Assembly: GCA_009773165.1 (NCBI GenBank)
Contig: WOUZ01000005.1
Location: 124,001 to 188,000 of the forward strand
Direction of reading: 5' to 3'
Origin: Bacteroidota bacterium
GTDB lineage: Bacteria; Bacteroidota; Bacteroidia; Bacteroidales; F082
Length of the DNA: 64,000 nucleotides
In this document: positions 11,520 through 20,147 of the stretch, piece after piece
Layout of the letters: each line of letters opens with the position of its first letter
How positions within the stretch are numbered: position 1 is the stretch's first letter
Made by a program: the position numbers and the translations under genes
Notes under the pieces: generated by a model
Databases searched by the model: none
What the model was told of the DNA's origin: nothing
What the model saw: the letters and a program-made list of their open reading frames with translations, nothing else

Positions 11520-12232
11520 GACTTTGTACCATTTAAATCAACAACAAAATCATCCTTATCTACCTTACCATCAAGTAAATAAACCTTCCTGCGTAAATAA
11601 CTGATAACTTTTTCATCATGGGTAGCAAAAATAAAAGTTGTTCCTAATTCCTGATTTAATTTTTGCATTGTCTGAATGATGTGATGTGAATTAGCAGCAT
11701 CAAGATTGGCTGTGGGCTCATCTGCCAATACAAGTGAGGGCCTTTTAACCATCGCCCTTGCTATTGCAACTCTCTGGCTTTGTCCACCAGATAATTGTGG
11801 GGGCTTAGAATTCATTTTATCGTTCAGGCCAACCCATTCCAAAGCATCCATGACCATTTTATGACGTTCTTTTGAAGGAATATTAAGTAACAACAATGGA
11901 AATTCAATATTTTCATAAACTGTATGAACAGCTAAAAGATTATAGCTCTGAAATATAAAGCCAATCTTCTCCTTTCGTAACTGGGCTGCTTCCTTTGCGC
12001 TGAGGTGTCCGATTGAGTATCCCAGAACTTCAACCAACCCTTTGCTTGGCACATCGAGTGATCCAATAATGTTTAATAATGTTGTTTTACCAGAGCCACT
12101 TGGACCAATCAAACCTGCGAATTCAGCCTTATAGAACTCAAGATCAATACCGTTTAAAGCCGTAAATTCATCTTTCCCAACAGGAAATCGCTTGATTAGC
12201 TGAGATATACGAATAATTATTTCTTCTTTCAT
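11516..12232 (-). CDS. LolD/MacB-type ABC transporter ATP-binding protein
   Basis: ATPase of 238 residues that energises the two FtsX permeases downstream. Visible motifs are Walker A GPSGSGKT (43-50), the Q-loop segment IGFIFQSYNLL, the ABC signature LSGGQSQRVAIARA, Walker B LVLADEPTANLD and the H-loop FATHDEKV. The MacB/LolD subfamily is indicated by the FNLL-like SYNLL and by the gene context. It overlaps the next gene by 4 bases and lies 14 bases after the barrel gene. All catalytic elements are present. Confidence 0.93.
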   Translation of the reverse strand: MKEEIIIRISQLIKRFPVGKDEFTALNGIDLEFYKAEFAGLIGPSGSGKTTLLNIIGSLDVPSKGLVEVLGYSIGHLSAKEAAQLRKEKIGFIFQSYNLLAVHTVYENIEFPLLLLNIPSKERHKMVMDALEWVGLNDKMNSKPPQLSGGQSQRVAIARAMVKRPSLVLADEPTANLDAANSHHIIQTMQKLNQELGTTFIFATHDEKVISYLRRKVYLLDGKVDKDDFVVDLNGTKS

Positions 12233-12246
12233 AGGATGAAATAGTA

Positions 12247-13389
12247 TTAATGTGTCGAATGATTATAAACCACCATCAACTGAAAACCTTTACCTGAGAA
12301 GGTATTTCCTTCCTGTTTCTGTGAAGGGATACGATAGGTGGATGGATTCCACCAACCCATCGCATGAAGGTTGATTTTATTGAACTGATGCTGAAAACTA
12401 ATAAACGAGTAGGTAGTTTTAAAAAGCCAGTCACGGTATAGGATTACACTTACCTGATCGAACAAACTTATTGGATATGAAGCAGATAAAGCAGTAAAAC
12501 CTAATGGACTGTCTGAATATCTAAAAACTTTTTTACTATATGTGGCAAATAGCTGTTCAAGCGTCAAATGCAACCCATTACCTATTCCAAATGTATAATC
12601 CGTCCCAACACTAATCATCTGTTGGTTTGTTAGACTATCCAGCGAATGATCAAGATGTGTAAGTGTTGCTTCGAACCACAACCCAACTTTCAAATCCCAT
12701 TTGCCGTCTAACCCATATCTTTGTTCGGAGACAGAAAAACGATCATTACCAATTGGTCGTAGCGATGAGATATTTGCCCAACGCTGATGAAAACTGAATG
12801 CCAGTTCACCACCTCCGAATGGGTATTGCAACCTCCCTCCTGCCTCAGGCAATTTCGTATCGGAGGGATAAAGCTCCCAGGTTTTAGGTTTGTCTTCAGG
12901 AAGTAAAACCCATACCCAAACATTAGCGTTATTTAAAAAGTAATAACGACCCAGAACTGCCCAAACGCCATCAGTCAGCTGCAAAGGATCGCGGGGATCG
13001 ATCTGATCAAACCACATCAAGGGGCGAAGCATGCTGGCCGAGCCGAAATTAATTTTTTGCAATCCAGCTCTTATCTCTAGTTGCTCGTTCGAATAGCGAG
13101 CCCAAAATCGATAAGCTTTGAGTTGAGCATCAGCAAATAATGAATCAGGATGGTGGTACTGAACGTAAGCGTTTAAATTTGCAGATGCCTCAAAATCAAT
13201 AAGATTTTTATTTTTTTGAATTTTATAGTTAAGTTGTGGCAGGTACCTTGACCCAATCTGAACCGATTTATTTTCGGTTACATTAGCCCAAAGTGAAGCT
13301 TGTCCGCTCCAAAATAGTCCACTTTCATTTTGTCCATAACTTTGGCTGACTAAATAAAAAAGCAACACAAAAAATATGGACCTTTTCAT
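12247..13389 (-). CDS. Outer-membrane beta-barrel protein of the Lol-like module
   Basis: A 380-residue secreted protein with signal peptide MKRSIFFVLLFYLVSQSYGQ and alternating amphipathic strands rich in Tyr and Trp (for example KVGLWFEATLTHLDHS and GLHLTLEQLFATYS). It ends in GKGFQLMVVYNHSTH, compatible with a C-terminal barrel strand. A segment LQKINFGSASMLRPLMWFDQIDPRDPLQLTDG is typical of DUF1302-like or alginate-export-like barrels. Its position between the TetR gene (9 bases away) and the ABC genes makes it the outer-membrane partner of the exporter by inference. The substrate is unknown. Confidence 0.72.
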   Translation of the reverse strand: MKRSIFFVLLFYLVSQSYGQNESGLFWSGQASLWANVTENKSVQIGSRYLPQLNYKIQKNKNLIDFEASANLNAYVQYHHPDSLFADAQLKAYRFWARYSNEQLEIRAGLQKINFGSASMLRPLMWFDQIDPRDPLQLTDGVWAVLGRYYFLNNANVWVWVLLPEDKPKTWELYPSDTKLPEAGGRLQYPFGGGELAFSFHQRWANISSLRPIGNDRFSVSEQRYGLDGKWDLKVGLWFEATLTHLDHSLDSLTNQQMISVGTDYTFGIGNGLHLTLEQLFATYSKKVFRYSDSPLGFTALSASYPISLFDQVSVILYRDWLFKTTYSFISFQHQFNKINLHAMGWWNPSTYRIPSQKQEGNTFSGKGFQLMVVYNHSTH

Positions 13390-13398
13390 TTTATGTTA

Positions 13399-13986
13399 TT
13401 AATTTTGATGTGGTGCAATACCAAAAGTAAATAGCCGGGCGAGTTGTAATATCACTTCCTGCGGATTGCCACAGAGTTCGAGTAGATAGGGGTCATTAAT
13501 GGAATCAACGATACGTTGCGAAATATACATTACAAATTCAGGCTTAAAATCCTGTCTGAAATCGCCTCTGGCCTGAGCATTTTTAAATTCCTCAATAATT
13601 TGTTCAATGTAGTTATTTGTTGTAGCGGTTATAAATTGTTTCAGGCCAGTTTCTTCATCACCATAAAAATCCATTAAAAAATCCTTGCTGATGTTTTCAG
13701 TGGCTTCAGATTTCAGTTTCATGATCATTTCCATTTTTACAGCAGCACTTTTGTCGCTCTGCATAACTTCTTTAAACTTGATCAACCCGTTTTGAACTTC
13801 AGCTAAATAGATTGATTTAGCGAGTGTTAGTTTATCAGGATAGAACTTGTAGAATGTCATTTTACTTATCCCGGCAGTCTTACAGATTTCCTCTACAGTA
13901 ACTTTCTTAAAACCAAACTTCCAGAAAAGCTGTTTTCCAGCAACTAATACTGCGGCTTGTTTCTTTGGAAAAGAGTGTACGGTCAT
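13399..13986 (-). CDS. TetR-family transcriptional regulator
   Basis: A 195-residue regulator heading the operon. The N-terminal helix-turn-helix spans about residues 28-55 (VTVEEICKTAGISKMTFYKFYPDKLTLAKSIY), a clear TetR DNA-binding signature. The C-terminal region is a variable helical ligand-binding domain. As first gene of the operon that also encodes the barrel and ABC exporter, it probably represses its own transcription and responds to the exported compound or to an envelope signal. A promoter with an overlapping inverted repeat lies just upstream. Confidence 0.92.
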   Translation of the reverse strand: MTVHSFPKKQAAVLVAGKQLFWKFGFKKVTVEEICKTAGISKMTFYKFYPDKLTLAKSIYLAEVQNGLIKFKEVMQSDKSAAVKMEMIMKLKSEATENISKDFLMDFYGDEETGLKQFITATTNNYIEQIIEEFKNAQARGDFRQDFKPEFVMYISQRIVDSINDPYLLELCGNPQEVILQLARLFTFGIAPHQN

Positions 13987-14009
13987 TTACCTATTGGACA
14001 TATTTCGTA

Positions 14010-14040
14010 CAAAAATAATCAATATGTATATTTTGTCAAG
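14010..14040 (-). promoter_or_regulatory. Promoter and putative operator of the TetR/Lol-like operon
   Basis: On the minus strand a -33-like CTTG (14037-14040) is separated by 19 bases from TATTTTTG (14010-14017), which fits the TAnnTTTG -7 consensus of Bacteroidota. Six-base inverted arms ACAAAA (14009-14014) and TTTTGT (14031-14036) frame the spacer. Binding there would block the promoter, which suggests autoregulation by the TetR protein whose ATG lies 24 bases downstream. Promoter assignment is by consensus. The operator is inferred, and its inner half is not symmetric. Confidence 0.5.
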
Positions 14041-14209
14041 TGTTATTAAAGAAATGATAGACTTACTTATTCCTGTTTCTACACATCCAATATGACTATC
14101 GTAAAAACGACTAAAGAATCTGTGAATGCTTATAGTTTTGACTGAACGTTAAATTAGGCGATTCTTTAGAATAATAAACCACATCTCCAAAAAAATGGAT
14201 TATCAAAAA

Positions 14210-14884
14210 TTAATTCGACAGTTTATTTTCTCTGACAACACGTTCACTTTGTTCTTCGTTGAATATATATACCAACCTGAATGTGAGTGTGTTATTATAC
14301 TGATGCCTTGTCCAGATTGTTGTGCCTCCAACAGTTGAAAACTCCCGGGTTCTTATTTTTAGCATTGAATATGAATACCTGAAATTAAACTTCAGTTTTT
14401 TATAAATTTTCATCTTAAGATCCAACAGAACAGACAAATCGTTGGGTTTATAAATTTTGTTTTGGGCTGTAGTTCGGGTTTGTCTGCCATGCTCCCATTC
14501 AGCAGCATCAATAAGTCGGGCCCAGGATAAACCTGTGCCCACTGTGATAAACTCCTTATCGGTATAATGAATCAACACAGGAATTTCAAGGTAATTAAGA
14601 TTTAATTTATAAGCTCCATTCAATGAATCCATCGAATACTGGGCTTTTTGACGGGCTCCTTTCTGTGAAAAAGAAGTCTCCATCGAAATATCCCAATTCT
14701 TTTTAAATGGTATCATCACACCAACACCAAAATTTGCGCCTGTTTTCTTATAACCATATGCTTCATCACCATCCACTTGAGCCATAATCAACCCTCCGGC
14801 TACAAAACCTTTGATAAATTGTGCATTCACAATATGTGAGATAAGAAGAAGACATGCAACCCAAAAGACCTTTTTTAACATCAT
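14210..14884 (-). CDS. Porin-family outer-membrane beta-barrel protein (PorT-like)
   Basis: A 224-residue secreted protein with signal peptide (MLKKVFWVACLLLISHIVNA) followed by strands of an eight-stranded-type barrel: GVGVMIPFKKNWDISMETSFSQKGA, YLEIPVLIHYTDKEFITVGTG and KLKFNFRYSYSMLKIR. The order fits the outer_membrane_beta-barrel_2 (PorT-like) family common in Bacteroidota. It stands alone, 223 bases upstream of the TetR gene and divergent from the thiolase operon. The exact role is unknown. The tail after the last strand is unusually charged. Confidence 0.72.
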   Translation of the reverse strand: MMLKKVFWVACLLLISHIVNAQFIKGFVAGGLIMAQVDGDEAYGYKKTGANFGVGVMIPFKKNWDISMETSFSQKGARQKAQYSMDSLNGAYKLNLNYLEIPVLIHYTDKEFITVGTGLSWARLIDAAEWEHGRQTRTTAQNKIYKPNDLSVLLDLKMKIYKKLKFNFRYSYSMLKIRTREFSTVGGTTIWTRHQYNNTLTFRLVYIFNEEQSERVVRENKLSN

Positions 14885-15185
14885 GGTTAATTTTCTACAA
14901 AACTAACGAAAAGACGGCAGTAGTATTGCAAAGATTTTCATCATTTGGCAAACTAAAAATTGCGGGAAAAACTTCGTTCTCATCATAATAGGCTTCCTGC
15001 TAAGATCATTGAATGACAAGAATTATCTCTTCATATAGTATTGATATTCTGTCTATTAGTTAAATATTATTTAAAATACATATATAAGTCAACCCAAGCG
15101 AATTTCCTTTCAGATATGATAGATGCACACGTTTGAAATTCCTTTGCTTCAATTAATCAAAAAAAGGAAAAAAATCATTTTCGTT
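14885..15185. other. Divergent intergenic region
   Basis: About 300 bases between the barrel gene (minus) and the thiolase gene (plus). On the minus strand TAGTTTTG (14898-14905) with TTTG 23 bases further upstream (14929-14932) is a possible promoter for the barrel gene, but it would leave a leader of only some ten bases. I see no TAnnTTTG element for the thiolase operon. The stretch 15123-15185 is open in the thiolase frame but is Lys/Ile-rich and unlike thiolase, so it is probably leader. Confidence 0.4.
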
Positions 15186-16364
15186 ATGAAAAAAGCAGTT
15201 ATCGTTTCAGGTGCCCGAACTCCCATCGGAAATTTTGGTGGCTCATTATCCGGCTTAAGTGCTGTTGAATTGGGTAAAATTGCAGCAACAGAGGCTATCA
15301 ATCGCGCAGGAATAAGCCCTGATCTAATTGAAGATGTGATAGTTGGAAATATTCTTTCAGCTGGTCTAGGACAGAATATTGCACGCCAAATCGGCATTAA
15401 AGCTGGCACACCAGAAACGACTCCTGCAATTACCATCAACCAACTTTGTGGTTCAGGTTTAAGAGCTGTGATGATGGCTGCGCAGCAAATTATTTCAGGC
15501 GAGTCGGAAATAGTTTTGGCAGGGGGCACAGAAAGCATGTCAAATGCGCCTTACTTATTGCCAAAAGCCAGAAACGGGTACCGAATGGGTGACGGTGTCA
15601 TTGTTGACAGTATGATTCTGGATGGCTTAACCGATGCCTTCAATAACTATCATATGGGTATTACTGCTGAAAATATTGCAGAAAAATGGGGAATTACCCG
15701 CGAAGAACAGGACGCTTTTGCGCTGCTAAGCCAACAAAAAACAGAGGCTGCCCAGAAAAACGGGAAATTTGATAATGAAATTGTTTCGGTTGTTATTCCT
15801 CAAAAAAAAGGCGATCCAATCATCGTTAAAGATGATGAATTTCCAAAGCATGGAATGACTTTGGATAAACTTACAAAACTAAGACCAGCTTTCAAGAATG
15901 ATGGCACTGTGACAGCAGGCAATGCTTCGGGAATAAATGATGGTGCTGCCATGCTGATTCTAATGAGTGAAGAAAAAGCGAATGAACTGGGATTAAAACC
16001 TTTGGCAACCATCGAAGGCTATGCATACGCTGCGTTAGATCCAAAAATCATGGGTTACGGACCAGTTCCTGCTACAAAAAAAGCACTTGCAAAAACAGGC
16101 TGGAAAATAGAAGATATTGATCTTATTGAAGCGAATGAAGCATTTGCAGCTCAGTCATTGGCCGTTGCAAAAGATTTGGCTTTAAACCCCGCAATTGTCA
16201 ACGTTAATGGAGGCGCTATCGCGCTTGGACATCCCGTTGGTGCATCGGGCGCACGTATTCTCATAAGCTTGATTTATGAGATGAAAAAACGTGATGCGAA
16301 AAAGGGTCTTGCAACATTGTGTATTGGTGGCGGTCAAGGTATCTCCATGTTGGTATCCATGTAG
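15186..16364 (+). CDS. Acetyl-CoA C-acetyltransferase (thiolase)
   Basis: Catalyses thiolytic cleavage of acetoacetyl-CoA to two acetyl-CoA, or the reverse condensation. The protein has 392 residues, the normal thiolase II length. The nucleophile is Cys88 in [22 protein letters not shown], the substrate-binding [10 protein letters not shown], the catalytic [10 protein letters not shown] histidine and the general-base cysteine in CIGGGQG are all present. I chose ATG 15186 ([19 protein letters not shown]) because it matches the conserved thiolase N-terminus; an in-frame ATG at 15123 would add 21 unrelated residues. It is the first gene of an apparent operon with a dehydrogenase, symporter, CoA-transferase and two KAS III-like enzymes. 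Confidence 0.94.
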   Translation: MKKAVIVSGARTPIGNFGGSLSGLSAVELGKIAATEAINRAGISPDLIEDVIVGNILSAGLGQNIARQIGIKAGTPETTPAITINQLCGSGLRAVMMAAQQIISGESEIVLAGGTESMSNAPYLLPKARNGYRMGDGVIVDSMILDGLTDAFNNYHMGITAENIAEKWGITREEQDAFALLSQQKTEAAQKNGKFDNEIVSVVIPQKKGDPIIVKDDEFPKHGMTLDKLTKLRPAFKNDGTVTAGNASGINDGAAMLILMSEEKANELGLKPLATIEGYAYAALDPKIMGYGPVPATKKALAKTGWKIEDIDLIEANEAFAAQSLAVAKDLALNPAIVNVNGGAIALGHPVGASGARILISLIYEMKKRDAKKGLATLCIGGGQGISMLVSM

Positions 16365-16405
16365 TTAAATAATTAAAGTATTATTAGATTCAAACTAAAT
16401 AACAA

Positions 16406-17149
16406 ATGAAAAAACTTGAATATAAAGTTGCTATTATCACTGGAGGCGCTGATGGCATTGGAAAAGCAGCAGTGAAACGATTTGCTGAAGAAGGCGCTAA
16501 AGTTATAATTTGGGACATGAACGAAGAAAAAGGTTCATCTACTGCAGCATCTTTCTCCGAAAGCGGTCTTGATGTCATTTTTATGAAAGTAAATACTGCT
16601 GATTTCGAGCAGGTTAACAAAGCTACTTTAGAAGTTATTGCTAAATACACTCAAATTGATGTGCTTGTTAACAATGCTGGAATTACGCGCGACAGCACCT
16701 TAAAAAAAATGACAACAGAACAATGGCAATCAGTAATTGATGTTAATCTCACTGGAGTTTTCAACTGTACTAAGTGTGTTGCCGCTTTTATGACAGAACG
16801 TAATTATGGAAGGATCATAAATACTTCATCAGTGGTTGCACTTTACGGAAATTTTGGACAAACGAATTATGTTGCAACGAAGGCTGCTCTGATTGGAATG
16901 ACAAAAACACTGGCAAAAGAACTTGGTCGTAAAGGCATCACTGTAAATGCTGTAGCTCCTGGCTTTATTGCAACTGAAATGGTTGAAAAAATGCCAGAGA
17001 ATGTTTTGGCTGGCATGCGTGATAAAACTCCGGTTGGACGCCTTGGGAAACCAGAAGAAATTGCTGCTGCCTATTTATTCCTTGCAAGCGACGAAGCTGC
17101 ATTTATAAATGGTGCCGTGATAAGTGTGGATGGAGGAGTAACAATTTAA
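16406..17149 (+). CDS. Short-chain dehydrogenase, probable 3-hydroxyacyl-CoA dehydrogenase (FabG/PhaB-like)
   Basis: A 247-residue SDR enzyme interconverting 3-oxoacyl and (R)-3-hydroxyacyl thioesters. The nucleotide-binding TGGADGIG is at 12-19, NNAG at 89-92 and the catalytic Ser142-Tyr155-Lys159 set in SSVVALYGNFGQTNYVATK. The C-terminal NGAVISVDGG motif is standard. An Asp at position 37, at the end of the second beta strand, is the usual mark of NAD(H) rather than NADP(H) preference and would suit oxidation of 3-hydroxybutyryl-CoA in catabolism. It follows the thiolase by 41 bases. A housekeeping FabG role is less likely, since no acyl carrier protein or other fatty-acid genes are nearby. 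Confidence 0.88.
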   Translation: MKKLEYKVAIITGGADGIGKAAVKRFAEEGAKVIIWDMNEEKGSSTAASFSESGLDVIFMKVNTADFEQVNKATLEVIAKYTQIDVLVNNAGITRDSTLKKMTTEQWQSVIDVNLTGVFNCTKCVAAFMTERNYGRIINTSSVVALYGNFGQTNYVATKAALIGMTKTLAKELGRKGITVNAVAPGFIATEMVEKMPENVLAGMRDKTPVGRLGKPEEIAAAYLFLASDEAAFINGAVISVDGGVTI

Positions 17150-17159
17150 CCAAATCTAT

Positions 17160-17206
17160 TTGCTTATTTTTACATGATCTGATAGAATCATGTACATAGA
17201 AAGCAA
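17160..17206 (+). repeat. Intercistronic two-tier inverted repeat
   Basis: In the 84-base gap between the dehydrogenase and symporter genes, a perfect 8-bp inverted repeat TACATGAT (17171-17178) / ATCATGTA (17187-17194) encloses an 8-base loop. An outer pair TTGCTT (17160-17165) / AAGCAA (17201-17206) can stack on it. No T-run follows, so it is not an intrinsic terminator. It may be an RNA-processing or stability element that adjusts symporter expression within the operon; this is inference. Confidence 0.5.
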
Positions 17207-17233
17207 GTATTTTTAACACTGAAATATAATCAT

Positions 17234-18802
17234 ATGGCTACAGCACAACAAGTTACAGGAGGATGGATTTTAATTGGGATCTATGCTATTGCTATTCTGT
17301 TTTTCGTAATCAGAGGAGCAATACGGACAAAAAGCATGCAAGACTATGCTTTGGGCTCTGTGAATTTTTCCCCTTTCTTTGTTGGATTATCATTAGCTGC
17401 TGCTATGACAAGTGCAGCTACTTTTGTCATCAACCCCGGATTAATTGCAGCATACGGTTTTAGTGCGGTCTTGTCTTTTGGTTTGTTCTTTCCTTTGGCC
17501 TCGCTGGCATCATTGGTTTTTTTAACAAAAAGCTTTCGCAGATTTGGCAGCAGTGTAAAAGCCCTTACCCTCGCCAGCTGGATAGGTAACAGATATCAGA
17601 GTAAACCATATGCTATTTTTATTGCTTTTTTATCCGTTTTACTTATAACTTTTATTGTACTGATTCTTGTAGCCATAACGAAAGTTTTGAGTAATGCACT
17701 GAATACCAATGAGGTGTACACTCTGCTTTTTGTAATAATCTTTGTTTTTGGTTACATGATGTTTGGAGGTGCAAACTCCATGGTTTATACCAATACGATT
17801 CAGGCAGTTGTTATGGTTATTGTTGCTATTATCTTATTGGTATCTGGTTATCCCTATCTAAAAGACGGATTAAGCGTATTTGTTGAGAAGCTCAAAACCA
17901 TTGATCCGGGTTTGATTAACAGTACATATCCTCAAAGTCCGTTGTTCAGGAGTTTTTTTGAGATTGCTATCGTTCAGATGATTGTTGGAGCTGCCGTTGT
18001 TTGTCAGCCACATATCATTACAAAGTCCCTCTTATTAAAAAAAGAGAGTGACGTGAACAACTTTCTTATTTCAGCAGTAATCATACAGGCGCTTTTTTAT
18101 TCAGTTGTTGTTGCAGGTCTATATGCTCGTTTAACTTTTCCCGATCTGCAATCTGAAGGTCAACCACTTGGTATTGATGGTATTATCCCTGCTTATGTAG
18201 TTAAAATATTTGCTGAAGGCTGGTTTGCAATACTCGTCGGGTTAATTGTGATCCTTGGTTTACTTAGTGCAGGATTGTCTACTATTGAAGGATTGATTCA
18301 AAGTTTGAGTACAACGATCACTTCTGATATAATCAAGCCAATTTTTGGCAAGAATTTTCAGAATGAAAAAAGTTACGTCACAATCAACAGGATTGTCATT
18401 GTTTGTATGGCTATAGCTGCATTTCTGGCATCGAGAGAGCAACTTATTAGGCCCAACCTTAGTGTTGCTATTTTTGCACAGAACGGTGTATACTCGTTTT
18501 TTTCGATAAACTTTGTTCCTATTGTTTTTGGAATATTTGCCAGGGACATCAAACGAAATACAGCGATAACAGGATCCTTAACAGCATTATTAGTATATTT
18601 TATGGTATATTATTTACTTCCTTGGTTAATTCAAAACCATGGAATGAGTACCGGATATTTCGATATATATTTTACGGGAAAGACACAAAATCCTGCTATC
18701 GCTGCAGCAACTGCTATCGTTATAGCCTCAGCGGTTTCATTAGCTTTGTATCAATATCAGCGTTTTCAACATAAAAATTCTCAAACAGCATCTGCACTAT
18801 GA
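17234..18802 (+). CDS. Sodium:solute symporter (SSS family)
   Basis: A polytopic inner-membrane transporter of 522 residues with about 13 predicted helices, beginning ILIGIYAIAILFFVIRG. The early segment MQDYALGSVNFSPFFVGLSLAAAMTSAATFV is the hallmark SSS N-terminal region, where a small-residue stretch in helix 1 forms part of the sodium site. The family includes acetate, monocarboxylate and proline carriers. Embedded between a dehydrogenase and a CoA-transferase, it most probably imports a short-chain carboxylate that is then activated to its CoA ester. The specific substrate is inferred from context only. It overlaps the CoA-transferase gene by 4 bases, so the two are translationally coupled. 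Confidence 0.9.
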   Translation: MATAQQVTGGWILIGIYAIAILFFVIRGAIRTKSMQDYALGSVNFSPFFVGLSLAAAMTSAATFVINPGLIAAYGFSAVLSFGLFFPLASLASLVFLTKSFRRFGSSVKALTLASWIGNRYQSKPYAIFIAFLSVLLITFIVLILVAITKVLSNALNTNEVYTLLFVIIFVFGYMMFGGANSMVYTNTIQAVVMVIVAIILLVSGYPYLKDGLSVFVEKLKTIDPGLINSTYPQSPLFRSFFEIAIVQMIVGAAVVCQPHIITKSLLLKKESDVNNFLISAVIIQALFYSVVVAGLYARLTFPDLQSEGQPLGIDGIIPAYVVKIFAEGWFAILVGLIVILGLLSAGLSTIEGLIQSLSTTITSDIIKPIFGKNFQNEKSYVTINRIVIVCMAIAAFLASREQLIRPNLSVAIFAQNGVYSFFSINFVPIVFGIFARDIKRNTAITGSLTALLVYFMVYYLLPWLIQNHGMSTGYFDIYFTGKTQNPAIAAATAIVIASAVSLALYQYQRFQHKNSQTASAL

Positions 18803-20109
18803 ATCCATTGGAAACCCTATTTAAAAATAAATTAATCAGCATTGAAGAAGCTGTAGGACTTATAAAAAGTGATACGGATATTATTGTAGCTCAGTGTGCA
18901 TCGGAGCCACAAGGTTGCATGTCGAAATTTCACCTTGCAAAAGACCGGGTTGCTGATGTACAGGTTTTTTCGGTTTTAACGCTAAAACCTTATGATTTTT
19001 ATATGCTGCCCGAAATGAAGGGACACTTTGAACTTTGCAGCTGGTTTCATGCTGCAGGCTCACGACAAGCGCTGAAAGCCAAAACAGGTACAGTAACTTA
19101 CGTTCCAAATATGCTTCACAGAGCAGCTTCCGACAGGCTTAAAGTTAGAAACCCGCATCTGTTTTTTGGAACTTGCACCCCTCCTGATGAAAAAGGATTT
19201 GTTTCACTATCACTTGGAATCACTTACGAAAAGGATATACTCGAAAAAGCAGAAATAGTGGTGCTTGAAGTAAATAGTTTTCTTCCAAGAACCTTAGGTG
19301 ACACACAAGTTCATATCTCGGATGTTGACTATTTTGTTGAATATCACCAAATGCCTCCTACCCTTCCTGAACCTCAACCCGATGAAACAGCGTTGAAAAT
19401 TGGCAAACATATAGCCGAACTTGTTGAGGACGGGTCAACAATTCAATTAGGAATAGGTGAGATTCCCAATGCATGCGCACTTTCACTTATGGATAAAAAA
19501 GATCTTGGTGTTCATACCGAAATGTTTGTTGACAGCATGATGGAATTATATGAAGCCGGAGTTATCACGAACACGAAAAAATCGATTCATAAAGGGAAAT
19601 TTGTCTGCACTTTCGCCATGGGAAGCGAGAAACTCTACAAATGGCTCGATAACAATATGGCTGTCGAGTTCTTACGTGGCAAATATGTCAACGATCCCTG
19701 TGTGATGAAACAAAACAACAAAATGGTCTCCATCAACACCTGTATAATGATTGATTTCACAGGACAGGTTTCAAGCGAATCCATTGGAATTGAGCAATAT
19801 TCAGGAACAGGGGGACAATCAGATACTGCTGTTGGAGCCATTGAAGGTCATGACGGAAAAGGCAAATCGATTATTGCATGCCGTTCAACAGCCAGAGCCG
19901 GTAAGATTTCAACGATTGTGCCTGTTTTGCCTGAAGGCAGTGCTGTAACTTTACACCGGAGTCATACTGACTATGTTGTTACTGAATGGGGAAGTGTTCA
20001 ACTGACTGGCAGGACGGTACGCGAACGCACCAAAGCCCTGATCTCGATTTCTCATCCCGATTTTCGCGAATCACTCACATTACAAGCTCAAAATCTTGGT
20101 TTTATTTAA
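18799..20109 (+). CDS. Acetyl-CoA hydrolase/transferase family CoA-transferase
   Basis: A 436-residue class I-type CoA-transferase of the acetyl-CoA hydrolase / 4-hydroxybutyrate CoA-transferase group. It shows LFFGTCTPPDEKGFVSLS, a glycine-rich QLGIGEIPNA and the conserved DLGVHTEMFVDSMMELYEAGVITN, in which Glu241 corresponds to the catalytic glutamate that forms the glutamyl-CoA thioester. The C-terminal GTGGQSDTAVGA and KISTIVPVL motifs complete the fold. It probably transfers CoA from acetyl-CoA to the acid imported by the symporter encoded immediately upstream, with which it overlaps by 4 bases. The acceptor acid (acetate, acetoacetate, hydroxybutyrate or similar) cannot be fixed. Confidence 0.9.
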   Translation: MNPLETLFKNKLISIEEAVGLIKSDTDIIVAQCASEPQGCMSKFHLAKDRVADVQVFSVLTLKPYDFYMLPEMKGHFELCSWFHAAGSRQALKAKTGTVTYVPNMLHRAASDRLKVRNPHLFFGTCTPPDEKGFVSLSLGITYEKDILEKAEIVVLEVNSFLPRTLGDTQVHISDVDYFVEYHQMPPTLPEPQPDETALKIGKHIAELVEDGSTIQLGIGEIPNACALSLMDKKDLGVHTEMFVDSMMELYEAGVITNTKKSIHKGKFVCTFAMGSEKLYKWLDNNMAVEFLRGKYVNDPCVMKQNNKMVSINTCIMIDFTGQVSSESIGIEQYSGTGGQSDTAVGAIEGHDGKGKSIIACRSTARAGKISTIVPVLPEGSAVTLHRSHTDYVVTEWGSVQLTGRTVRERTKALISISHPDFRESLTLQAQNLGFI

Positions 20110-20147
20110 TCAAAACCAGGCAAAAGTTAGACCATAAAAATAAAAGG

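Noticed and set aside
19986-20147. N-terminal extension of the first KAS III-like protein
   Set aside because: It lies inside the CoA-transferase gene in another frame, is not FabH-like, and AAAGG-ATG at 20148 starts the conserved strand.
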